This document shows, piece by piece, positions 11,783 to 24,400 of a stretch of 64,000 nucleotides of DNA (its first letter is position 1; each line of letters begins with the position of its first letter). This DNA is from Epiperipatus broadwayi. Taxonomy: Eukaryota > Onychophora > Udeonychophora > Euonychophora > Peripatidae. Under the pieces are notes generated by a model that did not search any database, was not told where the DNA came from, and was given only the letters and a program-made list of their open reading frames with translations. Location of the stretch: NCBI GenBank assembly GCA_028023455.1, contig JAQFVV010000143.1, positions 3,165,301 through 3,229,300 on the forward strand. The letters are read 5' to 3'. The translations under genes were made by a program, and so were the position numbers.

Positions 11783-13960
11783 ATTATTCTTTGAATTGGT
11801 TAAAAGTAGCGTAATTGTCAGCATATGCTAAATCTACAAAGCCAAGATGATGAGTTTTTTTTTACTTGTTTTTAATAATTTCAAATTAAAATCCCACCAT
11901 CTTTATATGTGCTTTATCAAACTGCCTATGATAACATAAAATGGGAAAACAAAGTTGAAGATTGTATGCATTTCTGCTTAAACCCGCTTTTATTTCAGCT
12001 GCTTCAAAATTTTCACATTTAGTCATAGACCTCCCTATAGAAATTACATAATGTAAATAAATGTTCATCTATCTTCAAATACTGCAACAAATCTCAATGA
12101 AATGAGTCACATAATTTAATCAAATCAATAAAATACTATATAGATCTCTGTTTATGGCATTCTTTTTTGCATTATTGGACAACAAAACTCATATCTATTA
12201 ATATTTAAACTGCTTTTAAGTTTTTGCTAATCATTCAACTATTATTGGAAATAGCTTCTTTAATAAAATTCTTAATAATTATTGTTTTATTTTTTATTCT
12301 TTTCATTTTTATAATTAAAACTTCTCTAAGTTTATATGGAACTTCTTCTTGTCAATTTTATATAATTTTTTTTCCAATTTTTTTTTTTTGGGAGCTTTAG
12401 GATTTGCAATGACTCCATTTTTGAGATTACAAAGAACTGTTTTAACAGCATTAAGCTGAATATCCTGTTCAAATCTAAGTGAATTGATTGAATATCTGAA
12501 ATCTTATGTAATTATTTCATAAAAGTTTATTATCCACTGATTTTAAGATAGTTATAATATTGTTTTTTATGTCCATATGTTACATCCAATATATCAAAAA
12601 ATGATCTGTAAATGACAACAATATGAAATGAGTATATTTCTTGGGTAGTTTTAATCCACCAGTCATTTGTATATCTTATAATCAGTCATTGAACTTCTGC
12701 CCTTAAATCTCTTTATTGCTTATGAAGCTCAACATTTTATTATTAAGCGATGTAAAGAATGCTACATGTTTCATTTTAATTACAAGTCCTTAAAATTTTT
12801 TTTTTTTACATTATCAGTGTAACTATTGTCAGAAAACTAGTCAGGATTTTTTTTTTTCTTAAGGAACATAAGAATTGACTTATTCATATTTGTAATACTT
12901 TCTTTAAGATAATTTTATGTTTCAGTAACTTGACCAGCTTGAAAATTCAAATTGAATTATATTAGTACTCAAAACTTTGTGTTGAATCTTAGTGTGATCT
13001 GCAATTGCATTAAATTTTCTATCAAAAAGTTTAAAATAAACTTTCATATTTTTAAACTTGGAACTTAATAATCTATGTTTGGCCTAATAATCTATAAGTC
13101 TTAGTGGAATATTAACTTTTTTTTAGTTTGACTATGAGTGCATCCAAATTTTCTTTATAACAATAATAGATCATTCAAATTTCTAGAGCCTATACCATAA
13201 TTTTAATTAATATTGGGCCATATTTTAATGCTTTTTAGAAGATATATATATATTAATAATATTGATACAATAAAGAAATAAAAGCTTTTTAATACTATTT
13301 TAGAATCTAACAATGAACTATCAATACTGATAAAATGGGCACAGTGATTGCTCAAAGCAATTATTAATATTGTTAACTTTTTGGTGATGCATATATAATT
13401 TCATAAACAAAAGAAATTAATTAGGATTTCAGTCATTCCAATACTATATATTCTTTTGTTTGATGAACTGTCTTTCCAAATAATTTATAGCCATTTATCT
13501 GTTCAATTGACTTTTTTCTTTTGCAAGACTAGAGCAGTCTTAATACTGTGTTATATTTAAGTCTTAAAAAGAGTCCTTTCAAACAAAGGTTTATATTTTC
13601 CATGTGTCATTATTTAAGAAAAAGTATCTTTATTAATTCCTCTACATGTTACTTGATTAGTAGTACAATTATTTTTATTATTTAAATGAGAAATCTGCCA
13701 TGCATAATTATGTAGCAAGATGTTGTGAGACAGGCCATTTTTAGATTACTTTTTCAAGACGGTCCATGTGTTGAGTTCAAGGGATCCCTTAATAAAAGAA
13801 TTGACAAAGCAGTCATTTGATAAGTGAAATTTTTTTTGAAATCTATATTAAAACAACTCATTATTGATTGTATTGATTTATCCTACTTACAATAAAGGAT
13901 TTTTTTCTGTTATACCTGCCTCTATTTCTATTTTCCAACATGAAATTTGCATGATTAATA
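11783..13960. other. AT-rich spacer, nothing supported
   Basis: A/T-rich sequence with many poly-T runs; no gene, structured repeat or RNA was recognised. Confidence 0.45.
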
Positions 13961-13964
13961 CTCA

Positions 13965-14560
13965 CCTATAATTGCAAATACCTTGGTCAGATTATTAATA
14001 CAGATGGAAACATAATTGATGAAATTAATCATAGAATTAAACTTGGTTGGAGTGTTTTTGGTAGAAATAACTTGATACTAAAAGGAAATGTGCCTATGTG
14101 TTTGAAAAGGAAGGTTTTTAATAAATGTGTTTTACCAGTTCTTACTTATGGATCTGAGACTTGAACACTTACTAGAAGAGCAATACAGAGACTTCAGACC
14201 ATTCAAAGAAGTATAGAAAGATGCATGTTGGGAGTAACAAGGAGAGATCGAAAACGCAATATATGGGTAAGAGAACAAACAGGTGTTACTGACCTCATTG
14301 AAAAAATTAAAAGACTGAAGTGGAGTTGGGCTGGACATATTGCTAGAAGAGATGATAATAGATGGACAATTGAAATCTTAAACTGAATTCCAAGAGATTG
14401 TAAAAGACACAGAAAGAGACCACATGTGAGATGGATGGATGAAATAAGGAAGTGTGCAAGGATGATGTGGAGAAGAGAAGCTAAAGATCGGAGAAGATGG
14501 ATTGAACTTGGAGAGACCTTCATCCTGCAGTGGAGTGATAATGGTTGATGATGATGATAT
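13965..14560 (+). pseudogene. RTE-like LINE 3' end with short trinucleotide tail
   Basis: The frame reads YKYLGQIINTDGNIIDEINH from about 13978, then CVLPVLTYGSET (14128-14163). It goes on through ERCMLGVTRRDR (about 14215), WSWAGHIARRDDNRW (about 14323) and VRWMDEIRKCA (about 14428), with a tail ending near 14547. This is the order after the reverse transcriptase in animal endonuclease/RT LINEs: YLG, LTYGSExW, R(I/M)LG(I/V)(R/T)RRDR, WxGHxARRxDxRW, RWxDDI. Two in-frame stops (after GSET and after EILN) inactivate it, though little else is damaged. It ends in (TGA)n, a simple-repeat tail typical of RTE-type elements. A more decayed relative lies at 40495-40935. The upstream RT and endonuclease are missing, as in 5'-truncated insertions. 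Confidence 0.85.
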
Positions 14561-15400
14561 TTGCACTAATTAAAAAAAAGATTGAAATTAAAAAATTGCT
14601 ATGTATATACCCTTAATCAAAAATTGGTAATATAATTGCACAAACACAGAATCTCTTAAAATTAGCACAGAAAAATGACTGATGGCATGAGTCCGGTCAT
14701 TATTTCAATCTAAGTAACTGAGGACAGTAAGATAAAAAGAATGAGAATTAAGTCCAGAAAGAGTGAAACAGTTTTCTTGTATTGGAAATTGGAACTCCTT
14801 TTTGGTGAATTAACTATATTTTACAAGGTATTTTAGTAATAAATTGCTATTGATTTTTCATAGTTAATCTTTATATCTGATGTTATTTTCCTCCAACTGT
14901 GGATCTGGATGACTTAATTATGTTAACAAAGCAAATAATTAATTCTTACTGGGTTTATTATTTTAGTCCTTTAAAATCAAATGCTTTTGATACAGTACAC
15001 CATAATCATAACTTTTAATTGCTATATGTATGTATGCTATTTACACATATATAAACTTAAATGATTATGCAATTTTATGATAAGATAAACCTAACTAAAA
15101 ATAAAATAAGATCCTTTTAATAAAGTAAAACAATTCTTTTTGCAGCTTTTCATTAGTCAAAATTTTGGTTTGCTATATAATCCTTCAAAGCATTAAGATT
15201 TAAAATTATGAACATATTAAAATGATTTATAGTCTTATAAAACAAATACAGTGTTTATAGATCTTATATTTTTCTTTTAAATATTTAAAGAAAAAATGCA
15301 TCATCTTTTTTTTTGATTTTGTTTGTATTTTTAGAATGAAATTTTTATATATAATTCTATGTCACTTAATTATATAACAATTTTTTTTATTTTTTTCTAG
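14561..15400. other. Intron or flank upstream of the SLC35C2-like exon
   Basis: AT-rich sequence ending in the polypyrimidine tract and TTTTTTCTAG acceptor of the exon at 15401. No other exon was recognised. Confidence 0.5.
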
Positions 15401-15530
15401 GAAGTAATTTCTCTTTTTTTAGCTCATTATATTAATAATGACCAGATGAAAATGATCAACTTTTTTGGGCTGACAATATGCCTTAGTGGAATTATTTTGC
15501 ATTTAGTATTTAAAATTAAACATACATCAC
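15401..15530 (+). CDS. SLC35C2: SLC35C2-like transporter, penultimate coding exon
   Basis: A 130-base exon bounded by TTTTTTCTAG upstream and GTAAGT downstream encodes 43 residues starting EVISLFLAHYINND and continuing to GLTICLSGIILHLVFKIKHT. This aligns with the last two membrane segments of SLC35C2, a Golgi/ER member of the SLC35 nucleotide-sugar-transporter family (drug/metabolite transporter fold), where vertebrate proteins have an EVCTLLLAAHLL..D and LCLSGISLH pattern. SLC35C2 is linked to GDP-fucose availability and Notch fucosylation. The exon ends one base into a codon; adding the first bases of the exon at 41253 completes CAT (His), so the two fit in phase. All earlier exons appear to lie before the window. 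The residue pattern makes the family call firm; orthology to C2 rather than another SLC35C member is likely but untested. Confidence 0.85.
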
Positions 15531-16363
15531 GTAAGTTTAGTATTATTTACAAAATAAAATAATATTTTGCTTTATTTTTAGTAGGAATAACATTTGCAAA
15601 AAAATATACGTAAATTGATGGATAGGTATATATACTGGTGACTTTTAAGATGGGTTGTATAGTTCATATAGAAACAGCCTTTCTACATAACACTTGTTTA
15701 TTTTCACAAATTTTTTAGTGGCAATTTTTAACAAGTGCATTATATACACTGAAACTTAAAGTAGATTTTCTAATAAATTTTAAAATAAAGGCAGTAGCCT
15801 TTTTTTGATAAGAATTTTGTAGAATTGTAGACATAATTTTGTCTTTAGTGGACTAATAAAATTTTGGCGAATAGAAGAAATATGGGCACTTAAATATATA
15901 GATATTGTAATAAAAAAACAATGTAGACTAATGGAATTCTCTTTTAGGACATTATACAATTTATTTCCTAATACATCTTCTGGAATTAGTATAAGTATTA
16001 GTTCATCCAGAAGTAAGAAGATAGAACTCAGATCGCTAATGTTGAAATAAACTGTTAGAAATTAAGTTAGAAAGAATCTTTCACGATTAAAGTTAGATGT
16101 AGCAAATTATACTATTTTGTTATATATTTAATTAAATCTATATATTTTTTCTATTCTAACTTTCCTTACTTTCTTAGATTGTTACTAAGCTTCTGTACAT
16201 AATTTTATTTTCTTCACTATTATATTTCTACCTTAATTTTTTTTTAGCATTATAGAAATCATCACTTTTTAGTTATAACTTCTTTCATAAACAGCTGCCT
16301 CTATACTTTTATTTTAAATAATTCCTATATTTCTTAATATTTTCTAATTTATAATAGCTGAAG

Positions 16364-16515
16364 GGTAGTCTAACCCATGTACACGCATGGTGAACAGCGC
16401 CACCTAGCGACTGGAAGAAGCATTTCTGCTTTTGAGGCCCCTACCCTGTATGTTCTGTGTGCTAACACAGAAACAGCGTCTCTAGTGGCCATCATGTATG
16501 TGGGGTTAGACTACC
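16364..16515. mobile_element. 152-bp MITE with 8-bp target duplication
   Basis: The ends are GGTAGTCTAACCC (16364-16376) and, inverted, GGTAGTCTAACCCC (16502-16515). Flanks 16356-16363 and 16516-16523 are both AGCTGAAG. The interior is notably GC-richer than its surroundings (for example GCGCCACCTAGCGACTGG). An 8-bp duplication fits hAT, P or Merlin superfamilies; these ends do not look like standard hAT CAGTG/CAGGG ends, so the superfamily is open. There is no coding capacity. Confidence 0.9.
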
Positions 16516-16800
16516 AGCTGAAGTTTTTCATCCATATCCTGTTTTAATTTTTCAAACCATTTTTATTTTTATTTTCATGTTTTTAAAGTTTTTTAAAATT
16601 AATTTCATTTTTACAAGAACTAAACTGTTGTCAAAACTTGTATTTTTACTAATATATGTTTAGTTTTAAAATATGCTAAAAGGGAAATTATTTTATTTTT
16701 TAAATAAAATTTAACCTTTTTTCTAGTTGTTTTTACAAATTTCAATTTAAAAAAAAATGCATATGATTTTATTACTCGAGAGTTCATAAGAAATTCAAGC

Positions 16801-16865
16801 GCCAGAATCGATCCTGAAATCTCCCGATCCCAAATCGAATGCTTTACAAACTATGTCAAACTGCG
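16801..16865 (-). repeat. tRNA-derived SINE head (candidate), minus strand
   Basis: On the minus strand an A-box-like TGACATAGTTTGTAAAGCA (16840-16858) precedes a B-box-like GATCGATTC (16805-16813) at tRNA-like spacing, within sequence resembling a tRNA anticodon arm and variable loop. The acceptor stem does not pair convincingly. A SINE promoter or tRNA pseudogene is more likely than a working tRNA. Confidence 0.5.
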
Positions 16866-18239
16866 CAGGGTACAAATTTCAATGTAAATAGATTACAAAG
16901 TCATCCTTTTTTTTTATGTTTAAAAACATTTGGATTTTATAACAAGTTTGAAACAAAAAAAGTATCTTCTGGCTGCAATAATATATAATGTTTTGATTAA
17001 CTTTAGAAAGTAATCTGAAATCCAAATTTTTTTAAAAATTATTTTTGAATAATTTAGATAATTCTTCCTTTATCCATAAGTTGTATAATAGATTCTTAAA
17101 AAAAATCATGAACCATATTTATTTTTTTCAATAAAAAATTATAATTACTGTAATTTAATGTATAATTGTCAATTTTTTAAAATAATAATAATATTTTTAA
17201 TTTGATTCTTAAGAAAACCACGCAAAAATTCATATCTCATTAATAATGAGGAGTTGACTTATATGTATATATAGATAAAAGAACATTTAAATAGCCATTG
17301 CTATATAAAATAATTTCATTAACCATCATAGGGTAATTCTGAAAGAGAAGGCCTTATTTACCCAATATGCTAATTACCCCATTATCAACCAAATTAGCCA
17401 AATGGGGTTGACTATTTGAAAGAAAATTCTTAAGCATATTTGGAACCTGGAAAAAAATTCATAATTTATCTGGTCTGAATTAAAATCTCAGATCTTGAGT
17501 AGACGTAAATACACATAGAGTTTATGTATATTAAAAAAATATACTTTTTTACAAAAACATTCCAACTAAATTTAAACAGATCATCTTAAGTAACATGAAT
17601 ACAACTACAAATCTTTACCACTTATCTGTCATTAGTAGTCCCATATAAGGCCTCCGACTACTAATTTCAAGTTTTTTTTAACTTTTATTCTTTATATATT
17701 TATAAGTATTGACTTATTTAAGATTATCTATCAACTTTTTTTTCTTTCTTCAATTTATAGTTGTGACCAACAGATTCACCATTGTTTTTTTATCACTAAA
17801 AAAAATATCCTCATAAATTGCTCCTTCTACTTTTATCAATAAATATATTTTTCTTTCTGGCTGCTTTTAGTACTTATATATTTCTAACTTTTTGTACTAC
17901 CAGAGCGTAAGATTTCTCCATCAGATTGAACGACAGACTAATGACGAATAAAAAGTAATCAGTGAGAAATAAAATATACATATTTCTAATGCATGAAAGT
18001 AATTTATTTAGAAAAGAAATAAACTCTCCAGCAGAAAGTGTCATTAGTAACCAAACCTTAAGAAAGTAATTGGCAGCAATTAAGCACGTAAATGTAAGCA
18101 TTCCATATGAAATGTGGTACGAGGCCAAGAAAGTAAATTCCAAAAAGCAATTCAAAAATGAAAAACATGCATATCATAAAATTTGCATAGGCAGGTGAAA
18201 TCATATATTTATTTAAATTTTAGTGAGATTTTTTTCACT

Positions 18240-20115
18240 ATTTTCATATTGGAACATTCGATGATGCCATAGCATCAATAAAATGGTTCATTTACAAGAA
18301 AATGTAAATAGCGTAGAATTTGTTTATGCTAAAAGTAAGAACATAACTATAATATATTTAGCGACCAAACTAAAGCAGATTTCATATACATAATATAAGA
18401 ATTCACTGACGTACTTTCTGAAATTGCTGTAAATCTAGAATAAATTCTCTTTTTCAGTTTTTTTCATTGTGCAGAAAACCATTTAGCTTCAAAGTTATGC
18501 ATTGGCATAATCTTCCAAGAGATTGGATTAGCATAAAATACCAATGCTCTCTCTTCAGTGCAAATTACTTACCATTAAAATTATTCCGTCAACATCTTAA
18601 AAGAAATAATATGAATAAAGACTAGTATTCTTGCTGAATGAAATATGGTAAAACTATATTAACTTATGTAAGAACTATCACAAGTTTTCATGTTATAGCA
18701 TCCTGTAGTATGGTATGAAAATAGTGTAATGTGAAACTTACGGTATAGCATAATTTTAATGAACATTTTCACCTATACATTTTATAACCCACACATTTTT
18801 ATTGTTTCCCAATTGAAATACTTTTTGGAATTTATTTTTTTAAGGATTTTCATCTCGTCTCATTGTAAAAAATTTTTTCATGGTTTTACTTGACACAGTT
18901 TTTGCTATAAACATATTGCTTTTTGGAATTTACTTTCTTATAGATTTATGTATGACTTTATACCTGGATTACATTTATTATGGATTATTTAATGTTTCAT
19001 ACACTTCTTATCAGTTACTTTTTATGTATTGTTGTGCTTGTTAAAATGTTATTTATTTTCATCCTACATTATTTTAAATAAAGCATGTTTTTATTTATTA
19101 TGCAAAATATGAGACAATCTCTATTTACTTGTTCACTGATTCACATTAGTATCTCATACCTTGCTTACTATTGTTAAAAGTTATGAGGCAATTTGCCTCG
19201 AAAGCGCTAAGCTTTTAATATTTTTGCACCATTTATAGCTTCTCTTTCAAATGCTTCACATGCTTTTAATTTTATTTATTATATTCATTCTATATAAATT
19301 TGATTGCTAAATATATTTTTATGTTTTTATTATTACATTTAATATTATGGATTCTTTTAGCCTGATAAAATTACATAAAATATAAAACAAGATCTATTTG
19401 TTCTGTATTTTTTTTGGTTGCTAAATATATCATCTCTGTGTTTTTATTTATCTAAATAAATTATTTTCATTTATTTGAAGTACATATATTTTATTTCTTG
19501 TAGATTTGTTTGAACATTAATATGTGATATGTGGCACATCTCATGTTCTGGTATTATTAAAATAAAATGTGAAAATAATATATTTAGCCACAATGCAGAA
19601 TGAATAAGTATTGTGTTATATTTTGTGCAATAAATAAAAACGTTTCATCTATGAGATAATTAAAATAAAAATTTAGATTTTAAAAAAGAAATAAAATATA
19701 TGGCAGTAAAAATTTGAAAATAAATTATTTAGCAATCAAACTAATGCTGTAAGTTTTATTTGTAGGGAATTAAAATAATGTAATTTTTAGAAATAAACAA
19801 AGAAGTAAAGTCCAAAAAGCAATACAATTATAGCAGTAAATATAATAAATAAAAACAAAAATATATTTAGCAATCAGACCAATGCAGAATGAATATAAAA
19901 TTGCTGTAAAAATGTAATACAAAAGTATGAGGTCAAATACAAATCTATAAGAAATTAATTCCAAGAAATAATCCATTTAGGTAAAATAGAATAAATATGC
20001 ATGTCATAATAGGCAAAATTCTAAATTTATTAAAGTTTTGGATATACCATAGGATTCACATTTCACTATTTTCACACTATACCACTGGATGATGCTATAG
20101 CATGATAACTCCTGC
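18240..20115. repeat. Cluster of direct and inverted AT-rich repeat copies
   Basis: A block around 18683-18750 (GTTATAGCATCC ... AAAATAGTGTAATGTGAA) recurs inverted at about 20045-20112 (TTCACATTTCACTATTTT ... GATGCTATAGCAT). A third partial copy, direct to the second, is at 18240-18285. Between them are repeated TATATTTAGC(A/G)A(C/T)CA segments (for example 18354, 19732, 19865). The layout suggests a decayed foldback element, or nested copies of one family. Confidence 0.6.
19180..19212 (+). other. Palindrome with hammerhead-like order
   Basis: GAGGCAATTTGCCTC (19185-19199) forms a hairpin directly before GAAAG (19200-19204), then CGCTAAGC. Upstream is TTATGA where CUGAUGA would be needed. 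The order is reminiscent of hammerhead core, stem II, GAAA, but two core bases are wrong. It could be a coincidence or a very decayed copy. Confidence 0.25.
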
Positions 20116-21363
20116 AATTCTCAATCATATGTTAGCTGACATAGCTTGATCATGAATCATTTAGTAAGTATTAGTTGCCTTCACTTGTATTATTTCAAAT
20201 AAAATGTTGATGAAAGAATTTTATTGTCAAATAGTATGCAATGAAAAGAGCACCTTGGCATTTTTGCACCAACACATTCTCTTAGATGATGATACTAATA
20301 TAGAACTTTATAATAGACTAATGCTGTGTGCCATATAGAACAGGAAAAAAAAAACTTAGAGAATTTACTCGTTTTACAGTGTCCATGGAAAGAATGGCAA
20401 TCAACTAATATATTATTTATTTTCATTTTATATTGTCTTGGTTGCTAAATATATTATTGTCATGATTTTATTTATTGTATTTACTAACGTGAATTATCTT
20501 TAGCTTGATAAAACCTGCATTATTTTTATTCTTTAAATTAAAATGCTTTTATTCATATTACAGCATTATGTATTGATATATTATGAAAATTGTTTCTAGA
20601 AAGAGAGGACTTATTTTAAGTTATTTATGAGATTTCTAAAAATAATGGTGATATTAGACACTTGCCTAATATGCAGTTTTTTGTGCGCATTTCATTATTT
20701 TAATATGAAAATAGATGAATAAAAAAGCAAGAACTTCTTGACAAATTTAGATTAAGAATTTAGTAAAGTGTAATTGCAGTTATCATGGCCTGGTTCACAG
20801 ATAGATTAAAGGAAAATATGACTATTAGTAATGATTTTTATTTTTCAAGGATTAATATCTGATGAATTCATTTCTAAAGACTGCACTGCTAGCAAATAAA
20901 GCCTTAACTTTTTTCAATAATTTTTGTGAGATGAAAATCATCTATAGCAAGCATATCAGTAAATACTTTATCAGATTTCAATGCATAATTTTTTCCTGCC
21001 AAGTTACCAATTTATGCAAGATTTTTTACTAACTATTTTTTCATGATATTTTTTTTATTATCATAAACCTGTCCAGTAACCTTCGCAGATCATAAAGATT
21101 GGTTTAAATAAATTATTCCATTGTAAGTACTTCCAAAAAATATGAAGATGAGAAAATTGTGCAAAAAAATTCTTTTTAATTTCTGTCTGTCCTATACATT
21201 TGACTAATCTACTTCAAATGAAATAAAAGAAAAATCTTTATATTTTAACTAAATTTTGTATGGCAGTCTATATTCTGTTTTAAAATAAAGTGAAAAGTTT
21301 TAGTTTATTTATAAGTAGATATAGTATCTTGATTATTTATATTTTTGATATTTTTTTTTACAG

Positions 21364-21413
21364 ATGTCCATTTGAATACATCAAGATTGGAACACTCACT
21401 GAAATCACATTGA
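21364..21413 (+). other. Possible alternative last exon of the SLC35C2-like gene
   Basis: A strong polypyrimidine tract ends in TTTTTACAG at 21363. If spliced to the donor at 15530 in the same phase, it would add about 16 codons (His completed by CAT, then VHLNTSRLEHSLKSH) and stop at TGA 21411-21413. Nothing in the residues matches the family tail, which the exon at 41253 fits better. It may well be a cryptic acceptor. Confidence 0.2.
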
Positions 21414-24400
21414 ATTAATAAGAGGGCTTGGTATCTTGTGTTTTGGACTGGCAGTCCTCTGATTGGCTATATATATATATATATAGCCTCAGTGTGCCAG
21501 TTATTGGCTAGTGTAAATAATGGCATTTCAGGATAAGCGGATTTCATTACATATAATACATCACTTTCAATCTTTTTCATATGTAGAGAAATTACTGTAA
21601 AAATGGCAGTTTCGGCAGGAAGCATTTGATAAACGCTAGTATGTGGATTGCAATGTTAAAGTTCTTTTGTACAGTTTTAAATACAAAATGTTAAAAAATT
21701 AAATAAGTTTATTATAATTTTAAAATTATGTTATTTTTCTGAAATAACTAACAGTTAATTTATATTATTTATAATTTTCCATGTTTATTCTATGTCATTC
21801 TCTCTCAGTGGTGGCTTCTATCATTTTTCGCAAACGTTAATTTAAACATTGAATTAGTCAGGGAACACTAGCAAACAGACTTTCATAATTTGTTGGGATA
21901 ATTTTTTTTTTTTAAGTTTGTGGCTAATTGAGATTCATTTAGTCAAAAAAAACAACAACAATGCTTAGCATTGTATCCAACTGGTGTCCAGTTTATTTTT
22001 CATTGTGCTATTCAAACTATTAGCTTGGAAATATCAATGTCACATAATTTTGAGCCTAAGACAGTTCTCTTTTCAACAATTGGAAGCCAGTTCATCAGTT
22101 ATATGTTTTAGAACCTCAGTTTATAAGCTAAGTTGTTTCATTTGACTGAAGAATTAAATCTTTATCAAAGGGTTTTATAATTACACAAGTTTATATGGCT
22201 ACTCAATGACTGTGATATTTTATCATGAGAAAAGAGAAGATTGAGAGTTGATTAACAATAATGAAAGATTATATTGCTTACAAAGAAGAAATGACAGATT
22301 GATTTGGCATCTGTAAGGGAAATGATAATGAAATTGAAGCACCTGGCTCAAGAATAAATGAAGGTTTAAAGTGATAAAGTTAGGTATCAGCTAGATTCCA
22401 ATATTAATTCAAAATTGCTTTATAAACATTATAAAAATGAATATTTTCGATCTGGATATAAGATCTAATTATAACTTCACGAATTGGAAGAGATGGAGTT
22501 ATAAATAAAAAAAAATTAAAAAAACTGAGAAGAAATAATGGAAAACTTGAAGTAAGAGAAAAACTTAACTTGCAAAATATTTAGACCAAATAATTGGTCA
22601 TAGTAAATAAAAACAATGTATACCAAATTATTATCAGAATTAAAAGGGAAATGCTTAAAAGTAAATGAAAGATATTGTAATAGAAATTTAAGATATAAAA
22701 AGGTAAAAGAGCAAAACATACACAGTTGCTAGTGAAATGATAAGAAAATGATGAAGTCAATGAAAGAATAAAAAACAGCAGATGGTGAATTATAAAGATA
22801 AAAATTTTTAAAAATAATTTAATCATACACTTTGTTTCAAGAAGAGAATGAATATTATAACAATTACTGATCCAAATTATGTATAAAAGACTTAGAAATG
22901 TGTTGGAAAAGATAAATTTGATTTGGTATATTGAAGATAGAATTAAATGACTCACTTGATAAATAACGTTTTTCTATATAATATAATAATTGAAGCAAAA
23001 AAAAAGTCAATTTAGTAAAAGAATTGGAAACATTTACAGATAATTTATACACAGAAACTGATAACTCTTAAGAAGTGAAATTATTGAAAGTAAAATGGAA
23101 TGAGAAGATAGTAGAAGTTACGAGAGAAATAAATAACCAAAGAGAATCAATAAATTTCAGTAAAAATCTCAAAGACACTGGATACTAAAAAATGTTTATA
23201 ATGAAGTTAATGCCCTACTAATTTTGTCACAACAATTAAGATTCCTTCGGGGGGGGGGGGTTTAAATAATGCAGTTGATATGAATACTGAGTACACTTAA
23301 AATAATTTTTGTATGTTGAGTTGATTTAGAGTTTAAAAAAAAAAAGAAATCAAGATGCTATTGGAAAATTTTCACTTTTTCTATAAGAATATTGAATTCA
23401 AAAACTTTTAATAAGCCAGAAAAATCCTTTTATTTAAATGCTTTTTTTTTAAAAATTCATGAAACATTTTGATTGTTACCTTCAGTCTGTATTTAAAAAA
23501 AAGATAAAATAGTCTAGATTCTTATTATTAGATTTAGTTTTATATATGTGTTTGTATGTGAAATGCACAAATTAATAATATATATTAAAAATTGTGAATA
23601 TTGTGATATTGCTTAAGTAATAATGCATACATTATTGTATGTTAATGAACATTTATTACTCAAAATTTCAAATTATTTTTTTACCCTTCTCTCTTTTTTT
23701 AATGTGTAACATATTATGTTTAAAAAATACATACATTATTTACATAACATATAATAACACATGGAAATAATAATATTTATAAAGGACTAGATGATCACTT
23801 CATTCAATTTATTTAGAATAAAACTGAATCTATAACTTATATCACACAATCTTTATGCATTCACAGCTTTTTGGTCACCCACTTTGACACTGTATATAAA
23901 TATTTTATTGTATAAATGTACATCAGGTACCCTGAAGGTGAATGTCAAAAACTCAATATTTCTACATTTTTTTAACCAAGAATAAATAATATCCAATATA
24001 TGCAACTTGAAATGTGCTGCATAAATTAAACAATCCAAAAACAAATACTCTTTGTATTTGAATTGAATATAATATTTAATAACCTGGAAATACAAATATT
24101 GAATAAATGAATGATTAATGATTCCATTCAACATGTACAGAATAAAATTCAAATTTTTAAATTTATAACACCTATCACTATGCATTCAAAAGTTAATAAT
24201 TATTTCATTCTATTATATATTATAATCATTTAAAATACTTGTTTTTGATAAATGAGATTATGTTTTTAACACCTATTCATTAATAAAGTGCATTTTAAAA
24301 TGTGCTTGTTTGATATTCTTACTCTTGTTTAAAAAATAGAAAAAGGATTGAATGGTTAATTTATTTATATATTAGTTATTGTTCTGTTGATAAGATTCAG

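Noticed and set aside
14203-14566. Overlapping minus-strand open frames
   Set aside because: They are antisense to the RTE-like LINE fragment, which has clear family motifs on the + strand.
21464-21488. TA-repeat hairpin as a regulatory element
   Set aside because: A simple TA microsatellite with short flanking symmetry; nothing suggests function.
22240-23200. Purine-rich stretch as a LINE coding relic
   Set aside because: Lysine-rich short frames are expected from the composition; I could not find RT or endonuclease motifs in any frame.
23853-24185. 110-codon minus-strand open frame
   Set aside because: No motif, no splice context, and codon content typical of AT-rich chance frames.
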